DNA of 64,000 nt, taken from positions 289,037-353,036 of the forward strand of contig SNVD02008949.1 in the NCBI GenBank assembly GCA_013180625.2, written 5' to 3'. Of the stretch, positions 1 through 13,196 are shown piece after piece. Origin of the DNA: Boswellia sacra. Lineage: Eukaryota; Streptophyta; Magnoliopsida; Sapindales; Burseraceae. Position 1 is the first letter of the stretch. Every line of letters begins with the position of its first letter. The position numbers were made by a program, and so were the translations under genes. A model generated the notes under the pieces. That model saw only the letters and a list, made by a program, of their open reading frames with translations. It was not told the DNA's origin and searched no databases.

Positions 1-1133
1 TTTCTTCTTTCTGACTCAGCCATGTACTAGAGAGTGCATTGTAAGTTTCTTGCAACTCTTCATAGTATTCTGGACCATCTTCTTCATCTGAATGATCAAC
101 ATTGGTTCTATAATGTTCTGTTATGTGAGTCATAACAGCTTTTCCTTTATCAGCTGCAGATACTGTAAGTACAACAAAATTACTCATGCATTCTTGATCA
201 TCCGAATCAGATTCTGATTCATCACTCCAGGTAGCTGTTAAGCTTTTGTTCTTTTCTTGAGATTAGCATATTCGGACTGAATATGCCCATAACCAGAACT
301 TGCCTTTCTTATCAGGTTGCTTCAATTTCTTCTTGTCATTCTCCTTGTTGAATTTCCTGAACTTGTCTTCATTTGAGTTTGATGGCTTTCCTTGATTCTT
401 TTTCTTGAAATTCTTTTTCATGAACTTGACATAATTTTTTGTTAGAAAAGCAATCTGTTTAGAATCAGTTTGATCAAATTCATCATTCCTCTTAACATCA
501 AATTTTTCAGTTTTGGAGAATGCCAATTAGTTCATCAACCCTTATTTCATCGGTGTTTTTAACTTCCTCAAAGGCTGAAATTTTAGGTTGAAATTTATAT
601 GGAACATACCTAATTATTTTGCTAACAATTTTTGCATCAGTGAAAGTTTTTCCAAGCATGTATGCAGAATTTGTGATATGACATATCTTAGAGTAAAACT
701 CAGAAATTGACTCGTCCTCATGCATCATCAAATTTTCAAATTGAGAATTCAGTCTCATCAATTTAGATCTTTTAACAGATGCGGTACCTTCATGTTTTAC
801 CTCAAGTATATCTCAAGCTTCTTTGGCCACTTTGCACCTAGAAATCTGTCCAAAATTGTTTAAGTTCACTACAGCAAAAATTGCATTAAGAGCCTTTGAG
901 TTCTAGCTTGAACGTCTGTACCCTTTATCAGTCCATTCTTCCTCAAATTTGGGTTCAGCATCGCCAAAAACACTCAACTTTGTTGGCGGTGTCCATCCTT
1001 TAAGCACACTGGTCCATGCCCTGTCATCAACAGATTTGATATACATCATCATTCTTACCTTCCAATATGGATAATTACCATCATCAAAAATAGGTGGTTG
1101 TGTTTCGAATCCTCCATTGCGAATAAACTCCAT
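1..1133 (-). pseudogene. Ty1/copia gag, decayed and cut by the window edge
   Basis: This is the capsid (gag) region of a Ty1/copia retrotransposon, read right to left. It starts at an ATG at 1133, about 60 bases inside the primer site. The first 76 residues have the usual plant copia gag opening (PIFDDGNYPYWKVRM). A frameshift follows near 905, and an in-frame TGA sits near 812-815. The conserved UBN2-type segment (MRLNSQFENL, then a stretch rich in E, S, D and K) is read at 507-761. Another shift leads to a lysine-rich segment at 263-526, where the zinc-knuckle region would lie. The several breaks mean no intact gag protein can be made. Pol would lie to the left of the window. Assignment to copia gag is firm; the exact family is not known. 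Confidence 0.8.
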
Positions 1134-1178
1134 TCTTCCATATCAACATGATCGTTTCTTTACTTGTCTATCAGTGAA

Positions 1179-1193
1179 CCTGCTTTGATACCA
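1179..1193 (-). other. Copia primer-binding site
   Basis: On the minus strand this reads TGGTATCAAAGC, one base away from the initiator-Met tRNA primer site (TGGTATCAGAGC) common in plant copia elements. It lies two bases inside the LTR edge at 1196. It fixes both the orientation of the element and the inner end of the LTR. Confidence 0.75.
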
Positions 1194-1195
1194 AT

Positions 1196-2054
1196 TGTAA
1201 GTTCTGGAAGTATGCAATTATAAATAATATAATAGTAAACTGTAATGTAAATCGGTACATGAGGATTTTATGTGGTTCGGTTATAAAACCTACATCCACG
1301 GACAGTTTTAGAGCTACAATTCACTAAATTCTTGTTTGTACAATCTTTAGGATCGTTTATAGTGCTGACTCACTCTCATACACTAACCTAATCTTTGTAA
1401 AACAAAATCTCGCCAAAATCTTAAACTCTAGTGACACTGTTCACTCTCTATCACAGATAACTTAACAACACACTGTTAAGTATATCATAACCACAATGTC
1501 TGACACTAAATTACATAAACACTTAATTCGCAAGTTCTCTCAAGTGTCTACTAACTCAAACAGACCTAATCAAACATTCATGCACGATTACAATCTCTCA
1601 TATATGAATGAAACACTCATAAAATCAAATCAAAGAAGTATTCCAATTTGCATTGAAGCTCTCCTCTTAATTCTTGGAATGCCGTGACATAGACTCTTCC
1701 AACCAACCGACTATATGTTATGTATACATAACAATATATATAATAGGAAGTCTAAACGAAATCTCCTTAGATTCCTGTAAAAATCCTAATCAAACTCATA
1801 TTAGGATAAAGACAAATATAATAGGAAGTAATATAAATAACTCTTAAAGGAATTAGGACACAAATAAATATTTTTCTATTTTCACTAGGGTACATTAAAT
1901 AATGTCCTATTCTAAGAGGATATCTATTATAAATCAAATACTTCCTAAAATATACTTCTAGAAACAATAAAATAATAATCAATATAATATCCTTGTTTTA
2001 TCACAAGTTGAACAAAAATATCATGTGCATGGCACATGCACATTGATACCAACA
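1196..2054 (-). mobile_element. 5' LTR of the copia element (859 bp)
   Basis: Read on the minus strand, the LTR opens with TGTTGG at 2054 and closes with TTACA at 1196, so it has TG...CA ends. It directly precedes the primer site and gag. Its inner end shares a recognisable stretch (a GTGGATGTAGGTT motif, then GAACCACRTAAAA and GATTTACATTAC) with the solo LTR at 32331-33295, so the two are related. The other LTR and the target duplication are outside the window. Confidence 0.75.
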
Positions 2055-2985
2055 TTTATAATTATAAGTATATGATGAATACTGTGATGTGTCAATCAAG
2101 GATTGGAATAAATATTTTTTGTTCTCAAGTAAATTTGTGATTTTTTTGTATTATTTATAAAAAATTAATCCAAATTAACCTGGATAATAATTAATCAAAT
2201 TATTAAGTGGGCAGGGGTTTTGTACTCAAAGATTGCCCACGGGGAGGTGACCCAGCACCTAACAGAACCTATGATTATGAAGTGGATCAATTATTTGGTT
2301 CAAACAAAGACAGGGGAGGTAGCACCATTTGTCTCTCAACTTCATGAGGGACCCCTGTCTAATTAATCCTTTTTTTTCCTTTTCGACAAGTTTGGTTCAC
2401 ATTTTCACAAATAATTTCCTAGCTAAAATTTTTCATTATATAAATTGAGTTTAATATCCATAAATATAACGAAAAAGATTTTTTGTTTTTATTTTTTAAA
2501 CAAATATTTATGATTATACCAAACACTTATTTTATTTTATTGTTGTTGTTGGTTTACCTTATTTCATATAACAAATAAAATAACCACACATTCGAATTAT
2601 TAAATTCTTAAATAATTATAGTTAAAAAGTCGCACAATTTTTTCTTTTCAATCCTCGCTGGCATAAACAGCATTTATTGGGTTAGGATGCTCAAATGTTG
2701 AGTTCGGCCCAAACATTTTATTAATAGTAGGTTGCTAAGGCCCAAATAGCCCACTTAACATACTAAAGTGCTAACTTTCCCTCATTCTCGTTACAAAGCA
2801 TTTAAAAACTTAGGCAATTAAATAGAAATTGTAAAGTAATTCTATTCGGCTGTCACTTTTGGACTCACTACCCTATTTTTAATATTTTATATTTTAAAGT
2901 TTTATACTTAATTACAATTATTAAAAAGAGTAAAAACAATTTTTAATTTATATTTTATAAAACCTAAAATTTTAAAGACTAGGAG
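2055..2985. other. AT-rich intergenic spacer
   Basis: No coding region was recognised. Two short hairpins stand out in an otherwise AT-rich stretch: GTGGGCA...TGCCCAC near 2207-2240, and AGACAGGGG...CCCCTGTCT near 2309-2361. Confidence 0.5.
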
Positions 2986-3602
2986 GGCGATTGTTTCTTT
3001 GTCTGAAATCTGAATGGGTTTAAATTTGATTGAAATCTGAATAGATCTTAATATAAATGTCTGAATGATATGATTGTTTTTTTTTTAAGATCTGATAATA
3101 AGTCTTAAGTTGATTGTTTTTAATAACTAAAAACATATGAAAGCTATTAATTTAACATGTATGCCATTATTTAGTATGCTATGTTGTTATACATTGTATA
3201 TGTTATACTAGCATTTATAAATAATCAATACAATAAAATCAAAATTAAAATACTATAGTGGACCAAAAAAATTTAAATTGCTAATTAATGTATCTCATAT
3301 ATAATATGAATTTTTTTTTAGTTACTAAGTAATAAAAAGATAATAAATGAGATTTCAAAAAATTTAAAAAAAAGATAGGAAAAGATCATTTAAAAATTTA
3401 ACAAAATAGACAATCCATAAAAACTAAAAAATAGGCAATCCATTCATATCTTTTTCTATTCCGATAAAAACTAAAAAATATAGCTTTTTATATTAAAATT
3501 TTTTATCTGAGAAAAAGTGTTCTGTCCAAAAACAATCAACATAAAAAAGTTTGAAGCATGAAATTCAGTTAAAATTCAGACTTCAAATAGAAAAACAATC
3601 AA
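2986..3602. mobile_element. MITE-like element with inverted terminal repeats
   Basis: The left end (GGGCGATTGTTTCTTTG, then AAATCTGAAT) and the right end (ATTCAGACTTCAAATAG, then AAAACAATC) are imperfect inverted repeats of about 27 bases. They enclose roughly 560 bp of non-coding AT-rich DNA. Size, structure and lack of coding capacity fit a non-autonomous DNA transposon, possibly hAT-derived. No clean 8-bp target duplication was found, so superfamily and outer edges are uncertain. Confidence 0.5.
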
Positions 3603-6600
3603 CTTCTGATGTGTTATATTAAGCCATCCAAATAAATGGTTTTATCTTCAACTTTTCATCTTCTAGAATCTCAATGAACTAATTAATATTTTTAAGACAT
3701 GCTTGTGATTTTGTTTCTTCATGCAAACTCATACTTTTTATTCTCAAAGAGATCTCTACTTCTCTAATCCCTCTACGCATTGGATTGTGGAGTTTCGTGC
3801 TCAAATATGGTCGCATATTTGCAAACTATCGTATTCCGAATTCATGATCAATAAATACCTAATCAAGTGTCATTTTGAGTGAGTTAATTTAGAAGTCGGG
3901 GGTTGTTTAGAACAACTCAAACTCTAATACCAATTATATAAAAATTGAATCCAAACCATATATAAACTCTAAATTATGAGCTTTGGACTTCATGCAACGT
4001 AACCGTCCTCTCTCTTATAAATTTGCTCATCGGCTTCATGCAATCGCATCCACATCTTAATAGTTTGAGAATTTATACGGTATTTAATTAGTTTTAACCT
4101 CTATTCCCAAAACTATATGAAATATTATATCTGTAACTATTAAGAATACACGTAGTATTTTTGTGATGCCATCATTATTTTTATTTTATTTTTCCTCTCA
4201 TTTTCTTTTAGTTAAATGCCTTGAAGATGTTAAAATTTCATCTCTCTTTCATACTCTTTTCAATTTTATATTTTTCTTTATTTTATGTACTTGCTGTGTT
4301 AGTGATTTCAAGGGTTCTTTCAAATCAATTAGCTTGAAATCATAATAAAATTTAATCGAAAAAAAAGCATGGGGAGAGAAAGAGAGAGAGAGATGAACCA
4401 GGGCATGTGCACTCGCCTTTTTTTTTTTTGGTTTTAATTATATATAACTATTTCACATGGCAACTGCCAACCCCATTTTGTAGTTAAATCTTATAATAAT
4501 ATTAATTTATACGAGTATTAATTAAACTAATCTACTGGACTCCATCATGTCATGGACCCAAGCCAACCCTTCATTGCAAATTGCAATGTGCCTGCATTTC
4601 ATGTAAATTAAATTATTCATAAACTCCAAATATTCTTTAATTAATAATTGCTGATGAAGAATGACCCTTCTGGGCCACCACGTATGCCTTCTAGATTTGT
4701 TGTCTATGAGACCTAGAACTACACGTACATCTATATAAAAAAATATTTATATATTAACTTAACTGTACGTATAATTTATCGGAAAATTGACCCCATCAAA
4801 TTCATTTTCATTCTAGTCAATCAGATAAGATTTATCCATTTTATTTATTCAATTTTCATAATAGTAGAACTTTTGATCAATTGATGATCACTGTAGTGTT
4901 CTCATTGACCCAGTGACATTAATTTTATCTTATTTTTTGCATGTGATGTATATACATGTTGTAGCTGGCGTGTTCCATTTGACTACTTATTAATTGATAA
5001 ATGATAATCACAGTTCACATCCATTAATTAAATTCTATTTTCTTATTCTATATTATTGTTGTTGTTGTTGTTAACCTCACACTTAGCTTACATTGCATTA
5101 ATTTGGGGCTTAGATTAATATAAATGTGCTAGTTTAATTTGGTTCATTGACCCCATCAAATCTTGTCCATGTCCCAGGAATCTTCATCAAAAACTATAAA
5201 ATTGTTTATTAAATTTGGTTAAATATCTGGAGAATATTGAAGAGAAGCAATGTACATGGCGTACCCAAAGTTTTTATATGCATGTATTCGTCCCTCGTTA
5301 CACGTTACTCAAAGCAATTAATTAAGAGATCAACGAGTCCATTCTGTTAATAATTAGTTAATATTTTTTTTGTTAGAGATAGGTCTCTATTTGTTTAATA
5401 AAATAACGTATTACTCTATGCATCTAAACGACAAAGACCAGTTTAAAAATCCGTAAATAATGGGTTACTGCTCCAGAATAACAATCCACTCTATAATATA
5501 TATATAATATAAACTCAAAAAAAAATCCATACCATAGTTTAATTGCTCAAAAAGTACCATAGTATAATACTATTAATGCTTGTAAATATATCAAAAATAT
5601 GCTTTTAATGCATTTGCGACTCATGTGTGAAATGGTATTTTATCTTTTCAAATCGAATCTAAAGATCTGAACGCTAGCTTTCTATTTTGTTGAGATTAAG
5701 TTAAATATCAAGTTAAGATAATTATATATTAATGTTGAATGGATCAATGAGATATGTACTCTCTCTCAAGATCCTTTTCTGATTATGGTAGATAAGCTTG
5801 ATTAATGGTTCGAAGGAATATATAAATCAAGGGTTTCAGGTTGAATATTAAGACTTTGTATTACCATTAATAATTAAACTGGAAAGAATTTATAGAAACA
5901 TTTTGGTTCCAGCAATTATTATTATTTGAGTGACAGCATCCTAATCTTGAATTCTACGTTTCTGATAAATTTAAAAAAAGGAAAAATTGAAACAAACCAA
6001 TATAACAATTAGCCACCAGCCAAATATTGAGGTAGAAGAATCATTCAAACATTTATATTTTAGTTTAAAAGATTAATGTTATTCAAACAAATACTTCAGT
6101 GTTGGAAAAAAAATCATCATTAGTGTTAGACAGCTGAAAGGTCTGCAATAATAATATTATTTATTAATTTCTGACAAGAACTTGTTGGTAATGTGGGTAG
6201 CTAGATTTGCAGATTTTCTTCATCAAATAAAAGATATAATATATAATAAAATGACGCTTAACGACAACCTGTCAATCAAGCATTAATTTTTGTTTTGAAT
6301 ATGTCTAGACTGCAGCTGCATCAGAAACTTTTGGTGTCTGCTTTTGACATTTCTCAGACTTGTTAGCTCAGATTATTTAAGCTACCAGCCGCAAGAGGTA
6401 ACTTGTAGCACTAAATGGAATGATGGCAAAATCTAGAGTTGTTTACTTAAAGATTCGAAAGCACAATTTTTTTGAAAATATCAAGTTCTCAGCTTGATAT
6501 CCGAGAGTTTCAACTGCGGATCTATCTCTGATTTTTTGTAGTTTTGATTATGATTTATGATCCTGAACAAAAATTAAACTAAAAAAAGAGATTTTGACTT

Positions 6601-7052
6601 CTAATATGATATTTTTAAAATTGGTACATCATTTAACAATGTCTCAAAACTTTTCAACACCTGTAATGGTGGTCACAAATGTATATGTATTTTTAATTGT
6701 TTTCCACAAATTAACCACGACAGAACACAAAGGGGCAAGAACCCTTTAATTTGTATCAACTATCAACCAACCAACAAACCCTTTTCATTTCCTTTCAAAG
6801 TCATAGGTAGATCAAGTTAATAAGCAGCTAGACATCCATTAAAAATTAAAAAAAAAAACATTTTAATTTTGTTTGCAAAGTCCTCTTCGGTGTGACTGCA
6901 GACCTCCTTCTGGGCTACACACTGGCATTTATTGCAGTAGTGAAAAATTCTTGACCTCGTATAGAATTTAAGGTCTTCGCTAACATGACCAATAATTAAT
7001 TATGCAGCTCAGGATAAATTCTGAGCAACCAATTATACAGCATAGATATACT

Positions 7053-7054
<2 letters not shown>
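3603..7054. other. AT-rich intergenic region
   Basis: About 3.4 kb of AT-rich sequence with only short, unconvincing ORFs. A CT/GA-rich patch lies near 4375-4395. No gene, RNA or clear transposon was recognised. Its right end may include downstream or terminator sequence of the zinc-finger gene. Confidence 0.5.

Positions 7055-7100
<46 letters not shown>
7055..7100. repeat. (AT)n microsatellite
   Basis: An uninterrupted AT dinucleotide run of about 46 bases, roughly 330 bp beyond the stop codon of the zinc-finger gene. Confidence 0.95.
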
Positions 7101-7103
<3 letters not shown>

Positions 7104-7425
7104 GCACAAGCTCTCAGCGCTACCTGAACTGGAATCTGGCAGTATCACTTCATTATCTGCCACTGCTTCTAAATGTTTACATTTAATACGCATCTTGAGC
7201 TTGTCACATACATGATTGTACAGATAACCTATATCTTTTGTTATTTTCTTTCTTTGAAGTACAAGGGATGCTGGCGGAAGCAGCCAAGTATCAGAAATAA
7301 AAATCTTCAATATGCATATCAATACTTTGTAAATTCAAAAAATTTCTTCTATAAATATATGTATATATATTGATCTCTCTGGAGACGACATTTATATAGT
7401 ACTATTTACCTATACTATAATAAGT

Positions 7426-8193
7426 CTATATGTCACTTTGCAAGCTCGGACCTAACTGCAGATCCAAAGATTTACAGGATTGTTTAGATGACAAAGGTGA
7501 ACGGTTGATAATTCCAGGCCTGTTGATCTCTCCAGATCTGTCGGCATGTGTTATGGTGAAAATACAAGAATCTTGCCGGATAGGTATTTGTGTTGGTAGA
7601 GTGTACCATTTGGATACCTGAGAACCGTTTGGATGATGAGCATAATCTTGATCATGTGAATTGAAACTAATCTGAGATTCCTCATAGAGAGTGAACTGAT
7701 CAGGAGGGTAGCAGGAAGGATCATAGAACCATGCATTGGAGCCATGATAACCGAAATTGAGATTGTTCTGAATGGGTTGGAGATAGCAGTTGATGCTGGC
7801 CTTCCTGGCTTGAAGCTGCAATCTTTTCTTCTTCATCCTCTCTTTCTTGTGAGCATTCTGGTGACCCCCCAACGCTTGTGAGTTTGCAAACTCCTTGAAA
7901 CAATATTGGCACTCAAACTTCTTTTCTTCAGGAACTTCACCTGGTGAGGATTTATTATCCTTGGTAGCTTTGTCAGTTGCATAAGTGACAGTGTTTGATG
8001 AGTTGACACTTTCATCGCCTTCGGCTGAGGCTTTGAGACAGGTTTGATCAGAACTATTGCTGCATGGATTCAGCTCAAACCCAAATAATCTGAGCTTCTT
8101 TTCAACGCAGGAGCCTGCAGAATAGGCATAGTTTTCTCCATCCGATGTATGAGAAAGAGCATTAGAGATAGAGGCTTCTTTTTCCATGTCCAT
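7426..8193 (-). CDS. Single-C2H2 zinc-finger protein, GIS/ZFP5/ZFP6/ZFP8 type
   Basis: A 255-residue intronless ORF starting MDMEKEAS. Residues 33-42 carry the KLRLFGFELN box typical of the plant GIS/ZFP5/6/8 group. One C2H2 finger lies at about 93-115 (C95, C98, H111, H115) with the plant-specific QALGGH core at 106-111. A basic stretch (KKERMKKKR) follows directly and could serve DNA binding or nuclear import. The C-terminus holds LDLQL (243-247), an EAR-type LxLxL repression motif. In Arabidopsis, family members act in gibberellin- and cytokinin-controlled trichome and root-hair development; whether this copy does the same is inference. The length suits the family (about 190-260 residues). 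A second ATG two codons in (8187) is a possible start. It stands alone, with a TATA box about 95 bp upstream of the ATG. Membership of the one-finger QALGGH class is near certain; the exact orthologue is not. Confidence 0.92.
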   Translation of the reverse strand: MDMEKEASISNALSHTSDGENYAYSAGSCVEKKLRLFGFELNPCSNSSDQTCLKASAEGDESVNSSNTVTYATDKATKDNKSSPGEVPEEKKFECQYCFKEFANSQALGGHQNAHKKERMKKKRLQLQARKASINCYLQPIQNNLNFGYHGSNAWFYDPSCYPPDQFTLYEESQISFNSHDQDYAHHPNGSQVSKWYTLPTQIPIRQDSCIFTITHADRSGEINRPGIINRSPLSSKQSCKSLDLQLGPSLQSDI

Positions 8194-8285
8194 CGAAATG
8201 TAATGTGAAAAGAATAAATTGCGATATTTTGTGAAGTGCTAGAACTCCTAAGACTCCGTTGAGTTACTTCCTGTATTTTTGAGTT

Positions 8286-8295
8286 CCTTTTATAG
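8286..8295 (-). promoter_or_regulatory. TATA box of the zinc-finger gene
   Basis: The minus strand reads CTATAAAAGG, a near-consensus plant TATA box, 93-102 bases upstream of the ATG at 8193. Initiation about 30 bases downstream would give a leader of roughly 60 nt. Confidence 0.6.
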
Positions 8296-11200
8296 TAAAA
8301 CTCCGTGGCTTCCAACAATGCATTTCATCTCAAATAGGAATAGTTTTATAATCATGAACAGCATAAAACGTACTCAAGAGGGTCAATAAAAAAGCAAGGA
8401 AAGAAAAGTCAGATCAGAGAAGCCGTCTCATGCAATATTTGTTTTAAAAATATGAAATAAAATTTTTCCAATTTGTACTAGATGCAGCACCTCAAACTTT
8501 CTCCATCAAAGAGGATTCAGTGTGCTTTATTAAATGAGGAATAATGGTGTGGAAGCAATTTAAATAAGTGTAAAATATGCAATTATAGTACCACTTGGGC
8601 ATTAATAACATATATTCCAAAGCTTAAAGAGGAGATCAAAGTTATTATATCAAAGTGTAATACAATAAAATAACAAAAGTCAAAGAACGAAGGGATTTAA
8701 TCACCTGAAAGAAGGGACTCAAAAACTTTAAAAACAAATCTCTCCCACTGTACTTAAATGCATATCTTACATTATTTAACTAAACCAACTAATGAGTCAG
8801 TGGATTCACGTATTGTCCTTTATCCAAGCTTATCAATAATCATGTATTTAAATATATATAATTATGCTGATAATTTTATATGTCTGTGGGTTCCCAGTCC
8901 CATCCACCAAGGTCTCCCAATCAATGTTTAATAAATGTTGAAATCTCTGTAGAAATGTGATTATTCAGCACTTGGATGAAACTTCTGGGCAATTATCCCT
9001 CCACCACACAAGCTAAAGAAATGATAAAAAAATAAGGATCTTGACCATGTTTTGCAGAGGGTATTATAATAGTAAGGGGAGAGTAGCTGTTGCTAAACAA
9101 GGGAATATAAGAAGTGGGTAATGATGTAAGCATATATACTAATAATGGTCTTCAACGAGATCTGGGCATATCTTCTTAGAGCAGGCAAACCTATATTTTA
9201 TACCCAAAAGCAAATGTTTTCTGGTGAATCAAGTCATCAATTAATATTATTTTACACATAAGCAAAGCATTTGTGTTGGACAGTTGTTCTGATTGGACCC
9301 ACCTCTTGTATCACTTTAAGGACATTTTGGAAACTATTGGATTGTGTTGTTTATTCCATTGTCTCTACTAGATCTTCCATTGGTAGACTTCTTCTACCAA
9401 TAGATATCTCATGCTAATCAATTCCCACTCCTTTTCCCAGCCTATTCAAACTACTTTCTTTGCTTTAGCAGAAGTATTCCAAGTAGGCATGCTGTCATCA
9501 AGCATTTCACTGTGTTAACATGTGGAATATAATGAGGCCATAACCCAAGATAGATCATTATATTGGCTATTGGGTTGTGGTGGTGCGAGGTGGGTGGGTT
9601 GGCTTGATTGATTGATTGATTTCGGATTTCAGATTTCACCTCATTCATTTTATTTCATTTCATTTATCCATGGTGTTTGATAGGGGATCCAACCGTGGTC
9701 CCTACCATCAGCCACCCCAATCTTAATTCTTCTGTTCTGCCTTTCATCTCTTCTGCTTCTGGACAACTCCACACGAATTTTTTTTTTTACATATTTTAAG
9801 CCCACAAAAAGACTGCCAAGATTGACTAACGCGGAAAGATTATTTGTAATTTATCATTTGATAAATATTAAAGCTAGAAAAGTGATCAAGACAAAGCATA
9901 TGGGTCGTTACAGAAGATTGCTTCATGGCATATATGGCTACAGCAGTGATGCCTGTGAATAACAGAACAATGGTTTAGTGACATTTTAAGCCTTTACTTG
10001 GCTGCTTCTAGTGTATTTTAATCCAAACCAAAGCTGCCAAAGTATGCAAAACAGCACATAAGCAATGATTGATGTAAATAGTCTTGAGAGACTCATATGA
10101 CAGTGAGGTCACAGCATTATGCAAAAATCTATACTATTATCTTTTATGAATCTAAATTCTATTTTTTGTGCTGCATATTTTTAATATAATTTACATTCAA
10201 TCTCAGCTACATATGTTCTTCAAAATTCAAAATAATTCAAAATCAACCATATATTTTTAAATTCAATTGAAAACAAAAAATACTGAATTCATAAAATAAC
10301 ATTAAATTTTAGAAGGCTTTTATTGATAAAAAATATTATCTTTTTTTCCCATATTGATCATGTCTCAATGAACTTTACCAAGAGAACACATAAGAATTAG
10401 AATTGCTATTAAAGATGTGCAGTCATATCATGGTGGTGAAAATACTGTAGAAGGCACTAGAGAATGATCCTGTTACTGTTAGGTATCAACAGGAAAACTG
10501 TCAGATGTCAACCATTAAACTTCCAAAAAACTTGTGAATCACAAGTGAAAACTGTAACTAGTCTGGGATAAATATAGAAGAAATTTCATAGTAGGCTCCT
10601 TTCTATGAAGGCATAGCTTTTGAAGACATGTCAATGCATATTATATTCACATCTAGCAGTTGGATAAAATTTCAGAAGTATAGCAGCAAATTTTCAACTT
10701 GGCAAAAGTAGTTTGTACAAGATTGACTAAACAACACTCAGGCTATCCCATCTCTTAAAAAGCAACAAATTTGAGGCCTTCCTAGAAATCAAGTCTCGCC
10801 AACCTCCAGTAATAGTATCATATTCTTGGCAAGATTCACATTTTCTTTTAATGATTGGACCAAGCATAGCCCAGATGCAATGTGCAGAAACCTAGGATAT
10901 TAACACATTTATACCAATTATATAGGCTAGGAGCCCACGGCCTAGCATACAAGCAAGTGAAAGTATACACTTGTCAGACACCATAACTGACTTATAGATC
11001 GGATGGACTTATCAACCAGACAAGATAATATGCAGATCAATCATCAATCAATTTAAAGCTACGTTCGTCCAAACTTCTAAGACACTTTTCAGTGCTCAAA
11101 CACAATTGAAGGAGTGGATGGGGCATTTCTTGGCGTATGAATCAGGCGCTCCACTTTCGGGAGTTGCCCTTCTATTGGTTGATCATGGATGACAATAGCT

Positions 11201-12010
11201 AATGAATTTTCCAATACTTTTTGTAATGGAACCCTCTTGGGATTACAAGTGGAATCTAGTTTTATATTTACATACAGAGTAGCAAACGCTGAAAGAAAGA
11301 AGTGGAGTTGGCGAGCCAAGGCCACTGCAGTATAGCATTAACATATATGAAAATTCGAAACCATATATTTAATGCATTAGATGATGAATTTTGCAATAAA
11401 ATATACCATCTTGGGCATCAGATGATGAATTTCCATCAAATTCAAAACCTAATTTGGCCTTCAAAAGCAGCCAAACACTAATTTATAACTACTTAAGAAA
11501 GGATTGGTAGTAGTGGTGATAGTGGGGTAAAGGAAACAATAGTATGATGAGGACAGTGTTCAGCTCCAGTTGGACAGAATGGAAGAGAATAAGTTGCTAT
11601 CTTAATAGTAGTAAACAAAGTACAACTTGTATAGAAATCTTTTTTAATAAAAGCACAACAGAAGCAATCATGATGAATAAAGAACAGAACTTAACAGGAA
11701 AATAATTGATATTGACAAACTCAACAAAACACGGTCATTGTTTGAGGACAGAAAGCGGAGCTTGCGCAGAAATTGCCCTGATATACAGAAACTCAAGAAC
11801 AAAACATGGCCAATTTGGAAACAATTTCTAATTATCTAGCAGATGTTTCCAAGTGACTGCATATCACAAATTGTGCTTCGCGTCACAAAACAGAAGGAAA
11901 CCTGATCTTTCTTTGTTCAAAATCCATGATCTGCCCGCCCGCAACCCTTTCGAAATTAACATCTATTGTCTACTCTCAGGATGTAGAAGTGGGAAGTTGG
12001 TTAGAAGAAA

Positions 12011-12044
<34 letters not shown>

Positions 12045-12411
12045 GATAATTATTTTGGCTCTATTAACATAAATTGTGCTTCAATCTTTTATTCAGACTA
12101 GAACCCTGTTAACAGGTTTTTCTTGTGTAAGAGTGGATAGGAATTCAATATAATTCCAGCCAATTTCCTTCATTTTTTAAAATAATTTATTAACAGTTTT
12201 GCTTACCCAATTGGCATAAAGTGTGAACTAACAATTGCCAATCGGAGAATATTCTCCGTATTGATACTGCATGCCACCCACGAACACTAAGGTCTAAGAG
12301 CCACTATAACCATAGGAACTGCAAAACAGAGCGCACTGCAGACGACGATTGACAAGGGAGTTATGGGTATCTTGTACAGAACTGTGCGCGGTGGCTCATT
12401 CATTCCATAGC
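8296..12411. other. Intergenic region with a (TAA)n microsatellite
   Basis: About 4.1 kb between the zinc-finger promoter and the 3' side of the SAM-domain gene. A (TAA)n run lies at 12012-12043. A 78-codon minus-strand ORF (11089-11325, starting MALARQLHFF) has fairly protein-like composition, but no homology was recognised and no flanking exons were found. No RNA gene was recognised. Confidence 0.45.
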
Positions 12412-12671
12412 CTTTCAAAAGTGAAGAAAAGCTACTAGACAATAAAGCAAAAACGTAGATCTGTTAATATTGAAAAGACAAGAATTCGCAATAGCAACCA
12501 ATTCTTAAAATACCCACTACAATTTCGAAAACTATATATATATATATCTTTCAAAATTGAAGAAAAGCTACTAGACAATAAAGCAAAAACGTAGATCGGT
12601 TAATATTGATAAGACTAGAATTCGCAATAGCAACCAATTCTTAAAATACCCACTACAACTTCGAAAACTAC

Positions 12672-12683
<12 letters not shown>
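12412..12683. repeat. Tandem duplication with 136-bp period
   Basis: Two adjacent copies beginning at 12412 and 12548 are nearly identical, sharing for example GAAGAAAAGCTACTAGACAA and GCAATAGCAACCAATTC. They differ by scattered substitutions. An (AT)n tract closes the second copy (12677-12712), and a shorter AT run separates the two. The repeat is non-coding and lies 0.5-0.8 kb beyond the stop of the SAM-domain gene, possibly in or past its 3' UTR. Confidence 0.85.
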
Positions 12684-12715
<32 letters not shown>

Positions 12716-13196
12716 GCCGCATACACATCTTAGCTTTAAATAGAATAATTTAAAAGTGGAGGCTATTGAGAAATTTGATGGTGCTACATAGCACCACAGA
12801 AATGAGAGAACTTTGCAGATTAAATTCGCTCAATGGTTGCCCAGTCTTGGATCAGATTACCCGAGTTTCTTTTGCATAGACAAAATCACAAACGAACCCT
12901 AAAATATTCCAAGTTTGAAACCACGTCTTATGAAAAAGTAATTGAAAGATTATCAAGTGTAGAAGAAAATAAAAGAAATATATTCTACACCCAAAATTTC
13001 TCACCAACATCAATTAATATCAACAAATTGAGTTAAAGGCAAAAATGTGATGACTAATTGATGGGGCCATAGCCCATATCTACGCAATATGAGAGAATAC
13101 ACGATATTACTTAGATGGGAAAGATTCTTCAATAGCAACTCCCATTAAGAACAGCACTAATGATAGCCAAAAAGCGTTGCCTTTTAAGTGAAATTG

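Noticed and set aside
11089..11325. 78-codon minus-strand ORF starting MALARQ
   Set aside because: Composition is plausible, but there is no family match, no neighbouring exons with matching phase and no promoter. Left as part of the spacer.
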